Origin: Teretinema zuelzerae | Lineage (GTDB): Bacteria; Spirochaetota; Spirochaetia; Treponematales; Treponemataceae | Direction: 5' to 3' | DNA: 64,000 nucleotides | NCBI RefSeq assembly: GCF_021021555.1 | Contig: NZ_JAINWA010000001.1 | Span: forward strand, 1,054,001 to 1,118,000 | Shown here: positions 1 through 8,309 of the stretch, piece after piece | How positions within the stretch are numbered: position 1 is the first letter of the stretch | How the letters are laid out: each line of letters begins with the position of its first letter | Notes under the pieces: generated by a model | Database searches by the model: none | What the model was told of the DNA's origin: nothing | Seen by the model: the letters and a program-made list of their open reading frames with translations, nothing else | Position numbers and translations under genes: made by a program

Positions 1-203
1 AAATACGCGCCGAACGCTTCCTTTTTCGCCAGTTCCTTCAAAACCGGAGCCTTGAAGGGAAGCCCGCAAACGCCGACGGCTGAATCGCAGCGGCTGCTCA
101 GGAAGAGCGCGTCGGACGCGCCTTTAAAATGCGAAGAAAACAGCCCGCTTAAAAAGCTTTCAGGCTGTTTCTTTCCGGTTCTTGCCGAAATGTACTGACT
201 CAT
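1..203 (-). CDS. Partial gene, N-terminal 67 residues, unknown function
   Basis: The minus strand reads ATG at 203-201 and stays open to the window edge, so this is the N-terminal part of a gene running off the left end. It begins MSQYISARTGKK and includes a stretch FLSSRCDSAVGVCGLPF. An AAGGAT Shine-Dalgarno-like sequence lies about 8 bases upstream of the ATG. There is no signal peptide or membrane segment, so a cytoplasmic protein is likely. I do not recognise the family. It lies about 100 bp downstream of the GH16 gene on the same strand and could be cotranscribed with it. Confidence 0.6.
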   Translation of the reverse strand, partial: MSQYISARTGKKQPESFLSGLFSSHFKGASDALFLSSRCDSAVGVCGLPFKAPVLKELAKKEAFGAY

Positions 204-303
204 GACTCAATCCTTATCTTATGTATTCTACGCGATCCGGGAAGAAGCAGCGCCCCTTCCCGGAATTAAACCAAATAAGTCTACGCCGTATGCGGGCGAC
301 GCC

Positions 304-1083
304 TTATTTCGGCGTGAATTTCACGTAGTCGTAATACGCGTACAGGGGGCTGGAGTACCTGAAGGGTCCGAGCCAGCTGTCGACGCCGGTTCCCGGCCAC
401 AGGTTCACCATGATCTGCATGGGGTGGCTCGGCATGGCGGCTCCCTTGGGTGCGTTCATGCCGTTATTGTTTACGCCCCATTTCCACTTGCCGTCGACAT
501 ACCAGTTGATGTAGCCGTTGCCGTATTCGATGGCGTATTTGTGGAAGCCGTAGGCCGAGTCGAAGCCGAGGTCAACGATCTTCTCATGGCCGCCGACTCC
601 GTTGACGTAATAGTTGAACTGGACCTTCGTCGTGTCCTTACCGAGGATTTCCACGTCGATTTCGTCCCAGGGGCTTCCGGTGTAGAGAAAGAACGAGGTG
701 ACGGTTCCCGAGGCTTTGGCAGCCTTCATGTTGACTTCGAAGGTTCCGTAGGAAAAGGTGTTGTTCGTGCGGTATTCTCCGCTCGAATAGGGCTTGCCGG
801 AGCTCGCGACGTTGTCGAGCTTGAGCACGAGCTGTCCGTTCTGGAAATAACCATGATCGGCCTTGAAGCCGCAGTTGAACATGCCGCCGTTCGACCAGGT
901 CGCCTTGTTCCAGACGCCGGTATTAAAGCTGTTCATAGGCTCCCACAGAGACCAGTTCTGAACCGCCCGTTCTACGGAATTAGGTTCTGTTTCCTCAACC
1001 GCGTCCACATTCATCCCGCACGACAAAAAAAGAGTCCCCGCGATAAGAGACGTCAACAGCAGAATCGTGAATTTCTTGTTCAT
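304..1083 (-). CDS. GH16 beta-glucanase, licheninase-type lipoprotein
   Basis: Secreted endo-beta-glucanase of glycoside hydrolase family 16, 259 aa. The N-terminus has a hydrophobic segment ending in lipobox LFLSC, so it is probably lipid-anchored outside the cell. The catalytic motif DEIDVEILG places nucleophile E141, D143 and acid/base E145. The E-x-D-x-E spacing is the non-bulged form typical of licheninases (1,3-1,4-beta-glucanases), unlike the bulged laminarinase form at 31921-33354. The jelly-roll pattern (WNKATWSNGG, YRTNNTFSYGTFEVNMK) covers the full domain and the length is normal for the family. It lies 118 bp downstream of the PBP-LuxR regulator on the same strand, which may control it. 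The exact substrate is inferred from the motif. Confidence 0.9.
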   Translation of the reverse strand: MNKKFTILLLTSLIAGTLFLSCGMNVDAVEETEPNSVERAVQNWSLWEPMNSFNTGVWNKATWSNGGMFNCGFKADHGYFQNGQLVLKLDNVASSGKPYSSGEYRTNNTFSYGTFEVNMKAAKASGTVTSFFLYTGSPWDEIDVEILGKDTTKVQFNYYVNGVGGHEKIVDLGFDSAYGFHKYAIEYGNGYINWYVDGKWKWGVNNNGMNAPKGAAMPSHPMQIMVNLWPGTGVDSWLGPFRYSSPLYAYYDYVKFTPK

Positions 1084-1155
1084 GATTCATCCTCCTCTAC
1101 AGTCATGCTACAACCTCGGGGAGAATGCAAAAGATACCGGCGGTCGTCATTTCTC

Positions 1156-1179
1156 CAGTACTAAAAGTACTGCTTTTTT
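1156..1179 (+). terminator. Small perfect hairpin with T run between the GH16 and regulator genes
   Basis: CAGTACT at 1156-1162 pairs with AGTACTG at 1166-1172 across an AAA loop, and six T follow at 1174-1179 on the plus strand. As an intrinsic terminator it points along the plus strand, against both flanking minus-strand genes. It could block antisense transcription into the regulator gene or act as an mRNA hairpin. The stem is only 7 bp and AT-rich. Confidence 0.35.
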
Positions 1180-1201
1180 GCCGATCGCGCCGGGAGCCTG
1201 G

Positions 1202-3565
1202 CTACGAGGGGTCTTCTATCGACAATAAACGGTTCACGAGGGAAAGAACGTAGGCGCTGAAGCCGTAGCGGCCTCCCTGCTCGTCTTTGAGAAGCCGCAG
1301 GAGCTCTCCCTTGCCGGTGATTCCCAGCTTGTTGTAGACCTGGGTCAGGTGCCCCTTGACCGTGCTTTCCGCGATGAACAGTTTCTCCGCGATGTCCTTG
1401 ATCCGGTAGCCCTGCAGCTGCAGCTCGATTATTTCCTTCTCGCGCTTCGTAATGTTGCGGTTCGCGAAGAAATCGCTGTCCGGAAGGAGGCCGTCTCCCA
1501 GGAAGGTCAGCGGATCGAGGGCGTTCCACCGGATGCTCCGCAGATTTCCCTTGCGGTCCACGATGCCGGATATCCGCGCAACCGGAATGTAGCGCTTATG
1601 TTCCGGACAGATGAGCCTCAGCCCCGGATAGTCGAGTATCCGCTCTCGATCGAGCCGGTGAACGAGCTCGTCGACGGCGGACGCGTCGTCGGCCTCAAGG
1701 AATTTCTTCAGAGAGGTCAAGCCTCCCGCCTCTTGCAGGCAGAGGCCTTTAAGCGCGCTCGGGTTCGCGTAGGTGATCCTGAGAAGCGTGTCCGTCTCTA
1801 AAATCATGACAGGTACGGCGGCGGCGATATCGCGGTAGCGTTCCTCGCTTTCGCGCAAAGCCAGGTCCGCGGAATCCCGCTCCCTTCGGAGAGAAAGCGA
1901 TTCGAGGGCCTGAGAAATCTGGTCCCGCAGGGACTCGAACACCACCGGGTCGACTCCCGATCCTTCCAGAATAATGTAGCCGTACGACTCCCTGTTTCCG
2001 AGCAGCGGCATCCGGACGGAATCCCGTCCTCCCCCGGCGTCGAAACAGGGAAACAGTTCCGCGTCGTCGTAGAAGCCGCCCTCCTCGTCCTGCGTTTTCA
2101 GAGCCTTTGCTCCGTTCCGGTGGAGGGCCAGGACGACTCGGGTAAAACCCATCAGGGGAACGATCGCGGCGAGGGTTTCGCGCAGAGCCGCTTCGTCGGC
2201 GACGGAGCCGAGCTTGAAAGACAGATCGCGGAAGAGGTACTGCGTGTCGCGGAGGAAGGAAAGCTCACGGGCGTGATGCTCGCCCGACTTCTGGGTAAGC
2301 AGGGCGAAAGCGCTCGCGAACAGGTCCTCCAGGTAGCGCAGAGTACGCATATCGGAAGGAGAATCCGAAAGGCTTCTGCGCACGAGGGACAGCAGCACAT
2401 GCCAGCGGTTCGAGAAATCGCTCCAGCCGCCGGTCGAATCCAGAAGACCCGAGAACACCTGAAGGAACAGCGGACGCTCGACGAACTTTCGCAAGTCGAG
2501 GGAAGCCGAGTTGCACAGCGAGGTGTAGGCGTCCAGAGCCTGGCTTTGCGCCGAGCCGGTCAGCTGCAGCTCGCGCGTCAGCCACTCGGACACGGCGGCT
2601 CTTTCCGCACGGCCGGCGGCAGGAGAGAGGTCTTCCCCGGCAGGACGCCGCGTACGGATTAGAGGAACCGGTGAGCAGCCGCAAGACTCGCGGAAGACCG
2701 GCGCGCACCGCAGGCGATTTTCCGCCGGCGCCTCGAAGGATGGATCGGCTATCTTCATGAGCAGAATGCGGCCCGCATTGAAAGCCTGTTCGTACAACGG
2801 CTGATGCACAGTCGTCAACAGCGGCGTGAGAAAGCCGGCTTCCGGTATATCGTCGAAGCCCGTTATCGCGTAGTCGCGGGGACAAAGGAGCCCCCTCCTG
2901 CTCATCGCTTCTATGAAACCGAGGGCCATGTCGTCGTTGGCGCAGGAAAGGATGTCGAAGGGCAGCGGACCCGAAACGTCCAGCCGGGAGGCGATTGCCT
3001 GGCCGCAACGGTAGCTCAGATCGCCCCGATATACGATTCTCCGGCTCTCCGGAATTCCGTGCCGGTCGAGGGCCGCCTTCCATGAATCGAAACGCATCGC
3101 GGCGTCCTGGCTCTGGTCCGGGCCGGAGAGAAAGGCGAAACGCTCGAAGCCGTGGACTGTCGCCGCATGATCGACGAGGGCGGCCATGCCGAGCGAGTTG
3201 TCGGTTTCTACCGACGGAAACCCGGAAAGGCTCATCCCGATGGTAACGAGGGGAATGTTTCCGAAAGATTCGAGGAACTCGCGGTTTTTCAGCGGTTCGA
3301 GAAAGCTGCCGATGGAGCCTGCGGTGACAACCAGGCCCTGGGGAGCGCTTTCATGCAGGGAGCCCCGGGCGAGGCTGTATATTTCGTTGAAGGAGTCCTC
3401 GTTCCCGTACGGTGACCCCAGGGACCTGCCGACATAGGTTTTCAGCGAAACCCCGGCGTCCTCCGCGAAATCGGAAAGCCCCTTGCGTATGAGGGACTGA
3501 TAGCGGCCTTCTATTTGGTTGATTAATACGCCTATTACAGGACGGCGGGATTCAGAGTGTTTCAT
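1202..3565 (-). CDS. One-component regulator: periplasmic-binding-like sensor, PAS and C-terminal LuxR HTH
   Basis: Predicted transcriptional regulator of about 787 aa. From the N-terminus it has a LacI/periplasmic-binding-protein type sugar sensor (VIGVLINQIEGRYQ through FDDIPEAGFLTPLLTTVHQP, roughly residues 10-300), an alpha-helical/GAF-like middle, a PAS domain (ESEERYRDIAAAVPVMILET) and a C-terminal LuxR-type helix-turn-helix (ITKREKEIIELQLQGY and AESTVKGHLTQVYNKLGI). There is no N-terminal LacI HTH, so DNA binding must use the C-terminal domain. The ATG at 3565 was chosen because GGAG lies just upstream; ATG 3574 is an alternative, and the frame is open to 3667 with unlikely extra residues. 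With no membrane segment it should sense a cytoplasmic sugar. Adjacency suggests control of the GH16 gene. Confidence 0.8.
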   Translation of the reverse strand: MKHSESRRPVIGVLINQIEGRYQSLIRKGLSDFAEDAGVSLKTYVGRSLGSPYGNEDSFNEIYSLARGSLHESAPQGLVVTAGSIGSFLEPLKNREFLESFGNIPLVTIGMSLSGFPSVETDNSLGMAALVDHAATVHGFERFAFLSGPDQSQDAAMRFDSWKAALDRHGIPESRRIVYRGDLSYRCGQAIASRLDVSGPLPFDILSCANDDMALGFIEAMSRRGLLCPRDYAITGFDDIPEAGFLTPLLTTVHQPLYEQAFNAGRILLMKIADPSFEAPAENRLRCAPVFRESCGCSPVPLIRTRRPAGEDLSPAAGRAERAAVSEWLTRELQLTGSAQSQALDAYTSLCNSASLDLRKFVERPLFLQVFSGLLDSTGGWSDFSNRWHVLLSLVRRSLSDSPSDMRTLRYLEDLFASAFALLTQKSGEHHARELSFLRDTQYLFRDLSFKLGSVADEAALRETLAAIVPLMGFTRVVLALHRNGAKALKTQDEEGGFYDDAELFPCFDAGGGRDSVRMPLLGNRESYGYIILEGSGVDPVVFESLRDQISQALESLSLRRERDSADLALRESEERYRDIAAAVPVMILETDTLLRITYANPSALKGLCLQEAGGLTSLKKFLEADDASAVDELVHRLDRERILDYPGLRLICPEHKRYIPVARISGIVDRKGNLRSIRWNALDPLTFLGDGLLPDSDFFANRNITKREKEIIELQLQGYRIKDIAEKLFIAESTVKGHLTQVYNKLGITGKGELLRLLKDEQGGRYGFSAYVLSLVNRLLSIEDPS

Positions 3566-3683
3566 GGGCTCCATCGGAAATTGCAAAATATGATAGACAG
3601 TATGCCCCTCACAAACCGTATTTGTCCAGAATTTCCTTGTAAAGTCCGTTCGACCTGATGGCGGCAAGACCGTCCAAGAAAGC

Positions 3684-4589
3684 TCAGCGGAAAATCAGGG
3701 CGAGCCCCAGCATGGCGAGCACCGCGCCTCCGGCCTGGGAGGCGGTGACCTTACGCTTCAGGATGAAAGCGGTAGGAGGCAGCAGAAACACCGGGGACAG
3801 AGAACTTAGCGTCGAGACGATGCCCGCTCCGGCGTGTTGTATCGCGAACAACAGGAGGCCGACCCCGATGAAAGGGCCGAATACGGCGCCCAGGCTGATG
3901 ATTCCCAGGGCCTTTCGATCGAGAATAGCCGCGCGGACGTCGCAAAGCTTGCGGGAGAACGCCGCCACCAGGAAAAAACCGGCGAAAGCGCTGCCGATGC
4001 GGATCTGGGTGGCCGCTACCGAATCGACGCCCGCGGCGCCCGCTTTGGTGAGCAGGGTGCCGGCTGCCATGGAGACGGCGGACAGCACGCCGAACGCCAC
4101 GCCTTTGACATAAAAACGCCGCTCGGCCGAAGACTCGTTCTGAGGAGCGTTTCTTTCACGGCCTCCCGCTATCGTAACCGAAATGCCGGAAACGCAGAGG
4201 GCCATGCCCGCCAGGGACCAGGGGCCGAGTCGCTCTCCGTATAGTAAAAAGGCTGCGGCGGCGGTCAGGGGAACCGACAAGGACATGAGGAGCATGGCGG
4301 TTGCCGAACCGATATACACGTACGCATTTAATAGAAAATAATCGCCTATCACGAAGCCGACGAAGCCCGAAGCGCCCAGAAAAAGCCATGACGAGGCGGC
4401 GACGCCCTGAGGAAGGAAATGGCCGGTAAGAGCGAAGGAGACGAGGGCGAGATAGAGGGTGCCGAAGGCAACCTTCAGAGTGTTCACCGGCAGAACGCCG
4501 ACCCGGGAAACGGCGTTCTCCATAAAAAGGGCGGCGAGAGTCCACGACAGAGCCGTGCCGAGCGCGGCGATTTCTCCGATATACGTCAT
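3684..4589 (-). CDS. EamA/DMT-superfamily transporter
   Basis: Integral inner-membrane protein of about 301 aa with ten hydrophobic segments in two repeated halves, the layout of drug/metabolite transporter (EamA) proteins. The first half starts MTYIGEIAALGTALSWTLAA and the second after ERRFYVKGVAFGVLSAVSMAAG. Such proteins export or import small metabolites; the substrate cannot be read from the sequence. The ATG at 4589 starts directly at the first helix. An upstream ATG at 4736 would add a hydrophilic tail running through the divergent promoter region and is less likely. It is divergent from the cheX relic, with about 100 bp between them. Confidence 0.85.
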   Translation of the reverse strand: MTYIGEIAALGTALSWTLAALFMENAVSRVGVLPVNTLKVAFGTLYLALVSFALTGHFLPQGVAASSWLFLGASGFVGFVIGDYFLLNAYVYIGSATAMLLMSLSVPLTAAAAFLLYGERLGPWSLAGMALCVSGISVTIAGGRERNAPQNESSAERRFYVKGVAFGVLSAVSMAAGTLLTKAGAAGVDSVAATQIRIGSAFAGFFLVAAFSRKLCDVRAAILDRKALGIISLGAVFGPFIGVGLLLFAIQHAGAGIVSTLSSLSPVFLLPPTAFILKRKVTASQAGGAVLAMLGLALIFR

Positions 4590-4692
4590 ACCGAAATATA
4601 TCTTTTTTCCCGCGCCGTGTCTCCCGGAAATTTGGCATTCTTCTATCCGTTGAGCATCGCTATTCGCGTAAAAATACGTTATTCTCGGAGGT

Positions 4693-5180
4693 ATGAACGT
4701 GCGCCTGATAAACCCCTTTCTCTCCTCGACAATCACGGTTTTCGAACAAATGTTCCAGGTTCAGCCGATGCCCGGAGAGGTGCATCTGGACGAGCGGGCG
4801 CACACGCACCGCTGGGATATTTCCGCGGTCATGGTGCTCACGGGGAACGCAATCGGCGTGGTCGCGATTCGCTTGACGCGGGTGCTCACCGACAAGCTCC
4901 TGACGCGATCCTGAGTCACCTGGGTTACTCAGGAAGAACGGGAAAACCTGATCAACAGACTGGTAGGGGAACTCGTCAACGTAATAGCGGCTCAGGCCTC
5001 GAACAAGCTCGAAGAATACCGCATAGAGATATCCGTGCCCATCGTCGTGCAGGGGCAAAACCACAAGTAGCCTGGCCGGACAAGCAGCCCATCATCGCCA
5101 TTCCCTTCGCAACGCCGTTCGGCCCGTTCACCGTCAACGTCAGCCTGTTCGAGCTTCCGAAAGCCTACCGCCAGAGATGA
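4693..5180 (+). pseudogene. cheX: cheX-like CheY-P phosphatase, disrupted by a nonsense codon and a frameshift
   Basis: Reads as a CheX-family chemotaxis phosphatase (MNVRLINPFLSSTITVFEQM, then GELVNVIAAQASNKLEEYRI containing the E-L-x-N active-site pattern of CheX). The frame is broken twice. A TGA at 4912-4914 sits where a glycine codon would fit (one G-to-T change). Near 5065-5069 one base is missing, so NHK is followed by TAG in frame, while the C-terminal part (VAWPDKQPIIAIPFATPFG to AYRQR) continues one frame back to the TGA at 5178-5180. Repaired, it would be about 162 aa, normal for CheX. GGAGG abuts the ATG, so the GTG at 4699 may have been the real start. There are no other chemotaxis genes beside it. 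Confidence 0.8.
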
Positions 5181-5290
5181 CCCGCGGCCGGAATGCCGGA
5201 AAATACTGACTGAAAGTACCACAGATCATGCTTGTTAATGCAGGCGCCGATTCCGAGCCGCGTCTATACTGGCGGAGAGAGGTGCGGAAC

Positions 5291-7309
5291 ATGAAACGAA
5301 CATCGTCTGCGTTGCTTTTTTTTCTGGCCGCTTTCCTTGCGAAGGCCTTCTCCTCGCCGGTCGCAGTCCTCCATAACTGGGAAGACAGGCTCGCCCTGGA
5401 CAACAGAGAAGCCGTACGGTTCTCTTCCGGCGATTCTCCCGAATACGCGGCGCCCGGCTTCGACGACTCGCTCTGGCCGCTGCTTTCCCTTCCGCTCTCC
5501 CCCGGAGACTTGAAGCGCCTTGAAAGAAGCGAAGGCGCGGTGTACTGGTACCGCGTCCGAATCAGGCTTCCGGAAGGCTATCCGCAAAAGGCCCTCGGCA
5601 TACAGCTCGGGAAGATCGCCGACGTCGATGAAACCCGCTGGAACGGAACGCTTATCGGCACGTCCGGGTCTATCGACGACCCGAGTTCGCACGCGAGCAA
5701 CCGGCTCAGACAATACGAGATCCCCGCGCACGCCCTGCGCCCGGGAGAGGAAAACGTGCTCGCGGTCAGAGTTCGAAACACTTGGCGAGCCGACGAGCTG
5801 CCCGGGCGCGGAAACTATTTCATCGGGGACTACGACGCGATGCGGTCCGCCTTTTTCCGTAGAGGAATGAGGGAGCTCGCCTTCCCGGTAGTGTATTTCG
5901 TTTTCTTCGCGTATTTTCTCCTGCTTTACTCCAAGCGGACCAGGCAGAAGGAAAATCTCCTGTACAGCCTCTTTTCGATCGCCTTCGCGCTTTACTCGGC
6001 ATGCCGGACCGACATCAAATACGAGTTCATCTCGAATTTCAGGTTATTGCAGAAGCTTGAATTCGGCAGCATGTACGCGGCCATACCGCTGTTAATGGCC
6101 TTTGTTCTATCTTTTTTCCGGGAAAAACAGACGCGTTTCCATTACGGATACTACGTTTTTTCGGCGGTCTGCCTTGCGGCCCTGGCCGCGATGCGAAACC
6201 ATCTGCACTGGTACAACCTGAACGTCTATTTCATTCAATACACCTGGATTTTTCCGTTCTTCGAACTCTTCCGCACCCTCGTCAAAAACTACCGCAAATC
6301 CGCCGACGCGCGCATCATGTTCTCAACCTTCGCCTTCGTATGCGCGGCGATCGCCCACGACATCCTGCTTTCGCGGGGAATACGGATGGTTCTGTTCATC
6401 GGATTCTGGCTCACTCCCTTCGCGATGTTCGCCTATGTCAGCGGCATCGCGACGATTCTTTCGGTTCGCTTCGCGAAATCAATGAACCAGATAGAAGAAC
6501 TGAACGCGACGCTCGAGCGCAAGGTGGAAGAGCGAACCGCGGCCCTGGACAAGTCTCTGCAGGAAATAAGCCTCCGCGACGAAAAAATCCAGAGAGAACT
6601 CGTGATGGCCGGATCTGTCCAGCAAGCCCTGCTCCCGGAGCGCATTCCCGACTGGCCGGTGCGGATCGCTGTGCGGTACAAGCCTCTGCGCGAAGTAAGC
6701 GGAGATTTTTACCACTTCGCCAAAACGCTCGACGGCGGCTATCTGATGTACATCGGAGACGTATCCGGCCACGGCATGCCTGCGGCGCTCTACGCCATAC
6801 TGGCGGTTAAGGCGTACTCCGAGGCCGCCCGCAGCGAAACCTCGCCGGCCGCCATCCTCTCCCGCGTCAACGACGATCTGTGCCGCCTCGACACGACGCA
6901 TTACCTGACGTCTTTCATGGTAAAATACGACGGAGAAGGCCGTCTTCATTTCAGCAACGCCGGCCATCCGCGGGCGATTTTGCTCAGCAGAAGAAAGAAA
7001 AAGATCACGATGCTCGACACGGCCGGAACCGTCATCGGCATCCGGGACGACGCGCGCGATATGCTTCAGGACGCGGAGATTCCCTTCGAACAGGGAGACC
7101 GCATCCTTCTCTATACGGACTGCCTGGTCGAACGCGCCAACGCGGAGGGTGAGCAGTTCGGCGAAACGAGGCTGGTCGATACGTTGAAAAAATTCTTTTT
7201 CGAAGATCTCGACGCCCTTATCGATAAAACGCTGGAAACTTTTTTCGCGTTTGCAGGGGGCGCGGAAAATAAGGACGATCTGACGATAGCCGCTATGGAA
7301 ATAGAGTGA
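5291..7309 (+). CDS. 7TM sensor with SpoIIE/PP2C serine phosphatase output
   Basis: Membrane sensor of 672 aa. It has a signal peptide (to about residue 21), an extracellular jelly-roll-like region with 7TMR-DISM character (residues about 25-190, including the FDDSLWPLLSLPL stretch), about seven membrane helices (residues about 200-390), a coiled coil (IEELNATLERKVEERTAAL) and a C-terminal PP2C-type phosphatase of the SpoIIE/RsbU class. Metal-binding motifs VSGDFYHF (about residue 469) and GDVSGHGMPAALYA are present. Such enzymes usually dephosphorylate an anti-sigma-factor antagonist; no such partner is encoded nearby. The start is ATG 5291 with GGAGAG upstream; the frame is open from 5228 but those codons look non-coding. 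A paralogous sensor layout with a cyclase output occurs at 58678-60894. Confidence 0.85.
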   Translation: MKRTSSALLFFLAAFLAKAFSSPVAVLHNWEDRLALDNREAVRFSSGDSPEYAAPGFDDSLWPLLSLPLSPGDLKRLERSEGAVYWYRVRIRLPEGYPQKALGIQLGKIADVDETRWNGTLIGTSGSIDDPSSHASNRLRQYEIPAHALRPGEENVLAVRVRNTWRADELPGRGNYFIGDYDAMRSAFFRRGMRELAFPVVYFVFFAYFLLLYSKRTRQKENLLYSLFSIAFALYSACRTDIKYEFISNFRLLQKLEFGSMYAAIPLLMAFVLSFFREKQTRFHYGYYVFSAVCLAALAAMRNHLHWYNLNVYFIQYTWIFPFFELFRTLVKNYRKSADARIMFSTFAFVCAAIAHDILLSRGIRMVLFIGFWLTPFAMFAYVSGIATILSVRFAKSMNQIEELNATLERKVEERTAALDKSLQEISLRDEKIQRELVMAGSVQQALLPERIPDWPVRIAVRYKPLREVSGDFYHFAKTLDGGYLMYIGDVSGHGMPAALYAILAVKAYSEAARSETSPAAILSRVNDDLCRLDTTHYLTSFMVKYDGEGRLHFSNAGHPRAILLSRRKKKITMLDTAGTVIGIRDDARDMLQDAEIPFEQGDRILLYTDCLVERANAEGEQFGETRLVDTLKKFFFEDLDALIDKTLETFFAFAGGAENKDDLTIAAMEIE

Positions 7310-7337
7310 TGCACGAAAATCGATGAAGGAGAAAGAC

Positions 7338-8309
7338 ATGGACAAAACGGAACACAAGGCGACGATGAAGGAAGAAAGAATCCGCTCGGGCGACGGAACG
7401 GAATTATATTGTTCTCAATGGATCCCGGCCGCTGATACGCCGGTGAAAGGCTGCGCGCTCGTGCTTCACGGCATGGCGGACCACGCGGCGAGGTTCTCGA
7501 GTCTCGCCGCCGCGCTCTCGGAAGCGGGATACGCGGTCTATGCCTACGACCAGCGGGGACACGGAAGGACAGCCGGTTCGGACGAGGCAATCGGAATCAT
7601 CGCCGATTCGGACGGCATGGACCTCCTCGTCGAAGATGCCCGTCTGATGATCTCGAAGCTGCGCGAGGACTTCGGCGCAGTTCCGGTCTTTCTTATCGCC
7701 CACAGCATGGGCTCGTTCGTAGCCCAGGGCTTCGCGCAGAGATACGGAGATTCCATCTCCGGCATGGTGCTCTCGGGAAGCAACGGCTCGATCGGCGTCA
7801 TGGCCGACCTCGCGAAGCTCGTCGCAAAAAGCGAGATCAAAAAGCACGGCAGAAACCGGCGGAGCGAAAAGCTCAATACGCTTTCCTTCGGTTCATTCAA
7901 TAACAGCTTCCGGCCGAACCGCACCGCCTTCGACTGGCTGTCGAGCGTGGACGCCGAGGTGGACAAGTACGTCGGGGATCCCTGGTGCGGAGGAGTCTTC
8001 ACCGCCGGATTCTTCTACGATCTTGCCGATTTTCTCAAGCGCATCCACCAGAAGCGCAACCTCGAAAAAGTTCCGGCGAACCTCCCGATCGCCCTGTTCT
8101 CGGGCGACGTCGATCCCGTCGGCGGCCGCAAAGGCGCGGGAAAACTCTACAGGGAATACAAGAAAAGAGGAGTCGCAGACCTCTCGCTCAAGCTCTATCC
8201 GAATGCACGCCACGAAATTCTCAATGAACAGAATCGCGAGGAAGTCGAACAGGATATTCTGGGCTGGATCTCCGCGCGCTCGGGTTCTGCAAGGCGAAGC
8301 GGACAATGA
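7338..8309 (+). CDS. Alpha/beta hydrolase, lysophospholipase/monoacylglycerol-lipase family
   Basis: Cytoplasmic serine hydrolase of 323 aa. The oxyanion-hole region is LVLHGMADHAARFSSL, the nucleophile elbow is AHSMGSF, the acid is probably the Asp in FSGDVDPVGG and the base the His in NARHEILNE, giving the full catalytic triad of the hydrolase_4 family. The substrate is probably an acylglycerol or lysophospholipid (family inference). The ATG at 7338 has AAGGAGAA at good distance; the ATG at 7323 lies before that site and is less likely. It follows the SpoIIE gene by 28 bp and overlaps the next gene by 4 bp (ATGA), so the two hydrolases are translationally coupled. Confidence 0.85.
   Translation: MDKTEHKATMKEERIRSGDGTELYCSQWIPAADTPVKGCALVLHGMADHAARFSSLAAALSEAGYAVYAYDQRGHGRTAGSDEAIGIIADSDGMDLLVEDARLMISKLREDFGAVPVFLIAHSMGSFVAQGFAQRYGDSISGMVLSGSNGSIGVMADLAKLVAKSEIKKHGRNRRSEKLNTLSFGSFNNSFRPNRTAFDWLSSVDAEVDKYVGDPWCGGVFTAGFFYDLADFLKRIHQKRNLEKVPANLPIALFSGDVDPVGGRKGAGKLYREYKKRGVADLSLKLYPNARHEILNEQNREEVEQDILGWISARSGSARRSGQ

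Noticed and set aside
237-263. Hairpin CCGGGAAG/CTTCCCGG as terminator of the GH16 gene
   Set aside because: It is a perfect 8-bp arm pair but the loop is 11 bases and no T run follows on the minus strand; too weak to list.
1161-1529. Minus-strand open frame overlapping the regulator's LuxR end
   Set aside because: It is a shifted-frame shadow of the HTH region; the LuxR motif is clear in the other frame.
4912-4914. TGA as a sense codon in this organism
   Set aside because: Many intact genes in the window end in TGA, and cheX also has a frameshift, so decay or error is simpler.
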